A stretch of DNA of 16,034 nucleotides from an uncultured Mycoplasmatota bacterium (GTDB lineage Bacteria > Bacillota_I > Bacilli_A > RF39 > UBA660), in contig USRP01000023.1 in the NCBI GenBank assembly GCA_900557185.1, positions 1 through 16,034 of the forward strand, in the 5' to 3' direction. Below the pieces are notes generated by a model. That model saw only the letters and a list, made by a program, of their open reading frames with translations. It searched no databases and had not been told where the DNA came from. Below are positions 14,834 through 16,034 of the stretch, piece after piece (position 1 is the stretch's first letter; every line of letters begins with the position of its first letter). Position numbers and translations under genes: made by a program.

Positions 14834-14862
14834 TTTTCAATAAGAGTAAAATATGGTATATT
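14834..14862 (+). promoter_or_regulatory. Promoter of the leader ORF and surface-protein unit
   Basis: Extended -10 TGGTATATT (hexamer 14857-14862), with a weak -35 TTTTCA (14834-14839) at 17 bp. It lies between the polA terminator and a strong ribosome site. No equally good promoter was seen closer to the surface protein; TATAAC at 15048-15053 with TTCTTA upstream is a weak alternative. Confidence 0.55.
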
Positions 14863-14882
14863 GAATATAGTAGAAAACTCGT

Positions 14883-14888
14883 GAGGTG
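14883..14888 (+). promoter_or_regulatory. Ribosome binding site of the G-tract leader ORF
   Basis: GAGGTG, six bases before ATG 14895. Its quality equals that of the housekeeping genes nearby, which argues that the short leader ORF is really translated. Confidence 0.8.
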
Positions 14889-14894
14889 TAGTAT

Positions 14895-15081
14895 ATGAAC
14901 AGAGTTCGCGTTAGCCAAAAGTTACCATGGGGGGGGGTATTTAGATAATAAAATCCACCCATTAATTGAAGATAAAATAAAGAAAGTTGTTTTCGTAGTG
15001 GAAACAACTTTTTCTCGTGGCCATTTCTTAGATCCTCCTATCGATTTTATAACAACTAGAAAGGGAGAGGAATGGAGATGA
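14895..15081 (+). CDS. Short leader ORF interrupted at a nine-G run; probably phase-variable, shown out of frame
   Basis: As written, translation from ATG 14895 gives 17 residues and stops at TAA 14946-14948, just after the G run (14929-14937). With eight G (or eleven) the frame stays open to TGA 15079-15081. The eight-G product has 61 residues, starting MNRVRVSQKLPWGGYLDNK, with a central IKKVVFVVETTF and a C-terminal FLDPPIDFITTRKGEEW. With ten G it stops at once (TAG). No start codon lies upstream of the G run in the second frame, so only slippage links the halves. The TGA overlaps the ATG of the surface-protein gene (ATGA), a classic arrangement for translational coupling. The product is not recognised. 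Alternatives are a base-count error in the run, or a decayed gene. Confidence 0.55.
14929..14937 (+). repeat. Nine-base poly-G tract
   Basis: A run of nine G in a strongly AT-rich genome, inside a short ORF with a good ribosome site. Mononucleotide G runs of this length are known slipped-strand mutation sites. It is also complementary, with one mismatch, to CCACCCAT at 14955-14962. Confidence 0.95.
14983..15013 (+). terminator. Intra-leader hairpin, possible attenuator
   Basis: A 12-bp stem (10 Watson-Crick pairs AAAGTTGTTT / AAACAACTTT, plus one U-G and one C-G pair) with a 5-base loop at 14995-14999, followed by only a short T stretch before C. It lies 34 bases after the premature stop of the leader ORF and 64 bases before the surface-protein ATG. 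It could terminate or pause transcription when the leader is not translated through. The short tail makes it a weak terminator. Confidence 0.5.
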
Positions 15082-16034
15082 GAAGAGCTATGAAGAAGAA
15101 AAAACAATATTTATTGATAGGATTAGTAGTAATCTGTGTATTTCTAATGTTAGGACTAGGATATGCACTTCTATCACAAAATCTAGAAATTCAAGGAACT
15201 GGTACTATTACAAGTGATTGGAATATTTTGATTACAGATATTGTAACGAAAGAAAAATCTAATACCGCAACGAATGTAACAGACCCAACACATAGCGGGA
15301 CAAGTGCAACCATCAATGCGAAATTTGAGGTGCCTGGGGACTTTATCAGTTATGATATCACAGTGGCTAACCAAGGAACATTGGATGCAGTTTTAGATTC
15401 TATTAAGATTAAGATGAAGGACCAAGAAGTATTCTTGTTTGAAGTAGAAGGAATCAAATCAGGTGAAGCATTAAATGTAAGTGAAGAAAAAACATTTACT
15501 TTAACTATTAAATATAATGAGAATATTACAACTACTCCAGACATCACAAATATTGATTTATCGATGGATTTAGATTATCTACAAGAGGGTAGCAAATCTA
15601 ACTTTGCTGGAGCTGACCTACCAGAAATGGGAGATTTAGGAATCCAAGGAATCGATATCCAAGCAGAAGAGACGAGTTTAGCTACAACCATAAATGCGAC
15701 AAATGCAATCAAATATTACTTCTCATTGGATAACGATAAGTGGTATGAGAAAACAGATAAGAATTATACGTTTTATGACCTTAAACCAAATACGGAATAT
15801 ACAATCTATGTGAAAGCAGAAGATGTAAGTGGTGAGGTTGTCTTCTCAAGTAAAACTGTGAAAACAGATGATAAAACAAAACCAAATATCCAATTATCTT
15901 TAGGGGACAATCAAAAAGGAGAAAATAATTGGTATCAAGGATTAACAATTGATTCAAAGATAACAGATAATGATCAAGTTAAAGAAGCATTATACTGTAC
16001 AACTACTGAAACAAATTGTACTCCAACAGAAACA
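15078..16034 (+). CDS. Secreted surface protein with FN3/Ig-like domains (3' end outside window)
   Basis: 319 residues visible, open to the window end. The N-terminus MRRAMKKKKQ plus a hydrophobic segment (11-32, ending GLGYALLSQ) is a signal peptide or anchor. Residues about 33-168 form a beta-rich domain (LEIQGTGTITSDWNI, then NAKFEVPGDFISYDITVANQGTLDAV) like the first domain of many Firmicutes surface proteins with SipW/TasA-type leaders (resemblance only). Residues about 188-263 look like fibronectin type III (DLKPNTEYTIYVKAEDVSGE). A further Ig-like unit with CTTTETNC begins near 268. No anchor is visible because the C-terminus is missing. Start: ATG 15078 with AGGGAGAGG (15062-15070) seven bases ahead; its ATG overlaps the TGA of the leader ORF. 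A role in adhesion or host contact is inferred. Confidence 0.85.
   Translation, partial: MRRAMKKKKQYLLIGLVVICVFLMLGLGYALLSQNLEIQGTGTITSDWNILITDIVTKEKSNTATNVTDPTHSGTSATINAKFEVPGDFISYDITVANQGTLDAVLDSIKIKMKDQEVFLFEVEGIKSGEALNVSEEKTFTLTIKYNENITTTPDITNIDLSMDLDYLQEGSKSNFAGADLPEMGDLGIQGIDIQAEETSLATTINATNAIKYYFSLDNDKWYEKTDKNYTFYDLKPNTEYTIYVKAEDVSGEVVFSSKTVKTDDKTKPNIQLSLGDNQKGENNWYQGLTIDSKITDNDQVKEALYCTTTETNCTPTET

Noticed and set aside
14881..15077. Riboswitch or T-box in the surface-protein leader
   Set aside because: No recognisable conserved core of c-di-GMP, T-box or other common classes was found; the region is better read as a coding leader with a hairpin.
14922..15107. Minus-strand ORFs across the leader, including a 20-codon one from an ATG after AGGAGGATC near 15022
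   Set aside because: The AGGAGG match is real, but the product is short and low in complexity, no promoter is evident on that strand, and the plus-strand ORF explains the region better.
1..16034. CRISPR arrays, tRNA or rRNA genes
   Set aside because: No regularly spaced direct repeats and no tRNA- or rRNA-like segments were seen anywhere in the window.

Overview
The window looks like chromosome of a low-GC, Gram-positive, anaerobic Bacilli-type bacterium, perhaps a lineage near Erysipelotrichia or the RF39-like Bacilli (that placement is inference). The grounds are a PolC-type replicative polymerase, a PolA whose proofreading domain has lost its catalytic residues, a PdaC-like cell-wall deacetylase, YunB and YutD side by side, an oxygen-sensitive class III ribonucleotide reductase, AT-rich intergenic DNA and strong AGGAGG-type ribosome sites. 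TGG encodes Trp and all CDS are intact under the standard code.

Layout. 1-3554 is the 3' four-fifths of polC, ending in a hairpin terminator. On the minus strand, 5233 to 3577 holds a lipoprotein polysaccharide deacetylase and an overlapping three-helix membrane protein. 5295-5726 (+) is a small holin-like membrane protein. 5727-6060 is a gene-free, A-tract-rich stretch bracketed by a perfect 17-bp inverted repeat whose right arm abuts the nrdD promoter. nrdD (6118-8520) and nrdG (8507-9073) overlap and end in a terminator. 9152-10483 is a membrane-anchored, Tyr/Trp-rich surface protein. 10507-10962 (-) is a two-CBS-domain protein. yunB, yutD and polA follow on the plus strand from 11035 to 14804; yutD and polA each have an extended -10 promoter.

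The last 1.2 kb holds the most interesting signal. After the polA terminator come a promoter, a good ribosome site and a short ORF with a run of nine G in otherwise AT-rich DNA. As written the ORF stops after 17 codons. Loss of one G would open 61 codons whose TGA overlaps the ATG of a large secreted FN3-type surface protein, which runs off the window end. A 12-bp hairpin sits between the premature stop and that ATG. Together this looks like a slipped-strand (phase-variable) leader ORF controlling a surface protein.

The genes fall into three functional groups: DNA synthesis (polC, polA, and nrdDG for dNTP supply), envelope (deacetylase, YunB and the surface proteins), and small proteins of unknown role (YutD, CBS pair, membrane proteins). 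Several starts given here differ from the longest possible ORF: nrdD, the 9152 gene and the CBS gene all start downstream of the first in-frame start codon, as judged from their ribosome sites.
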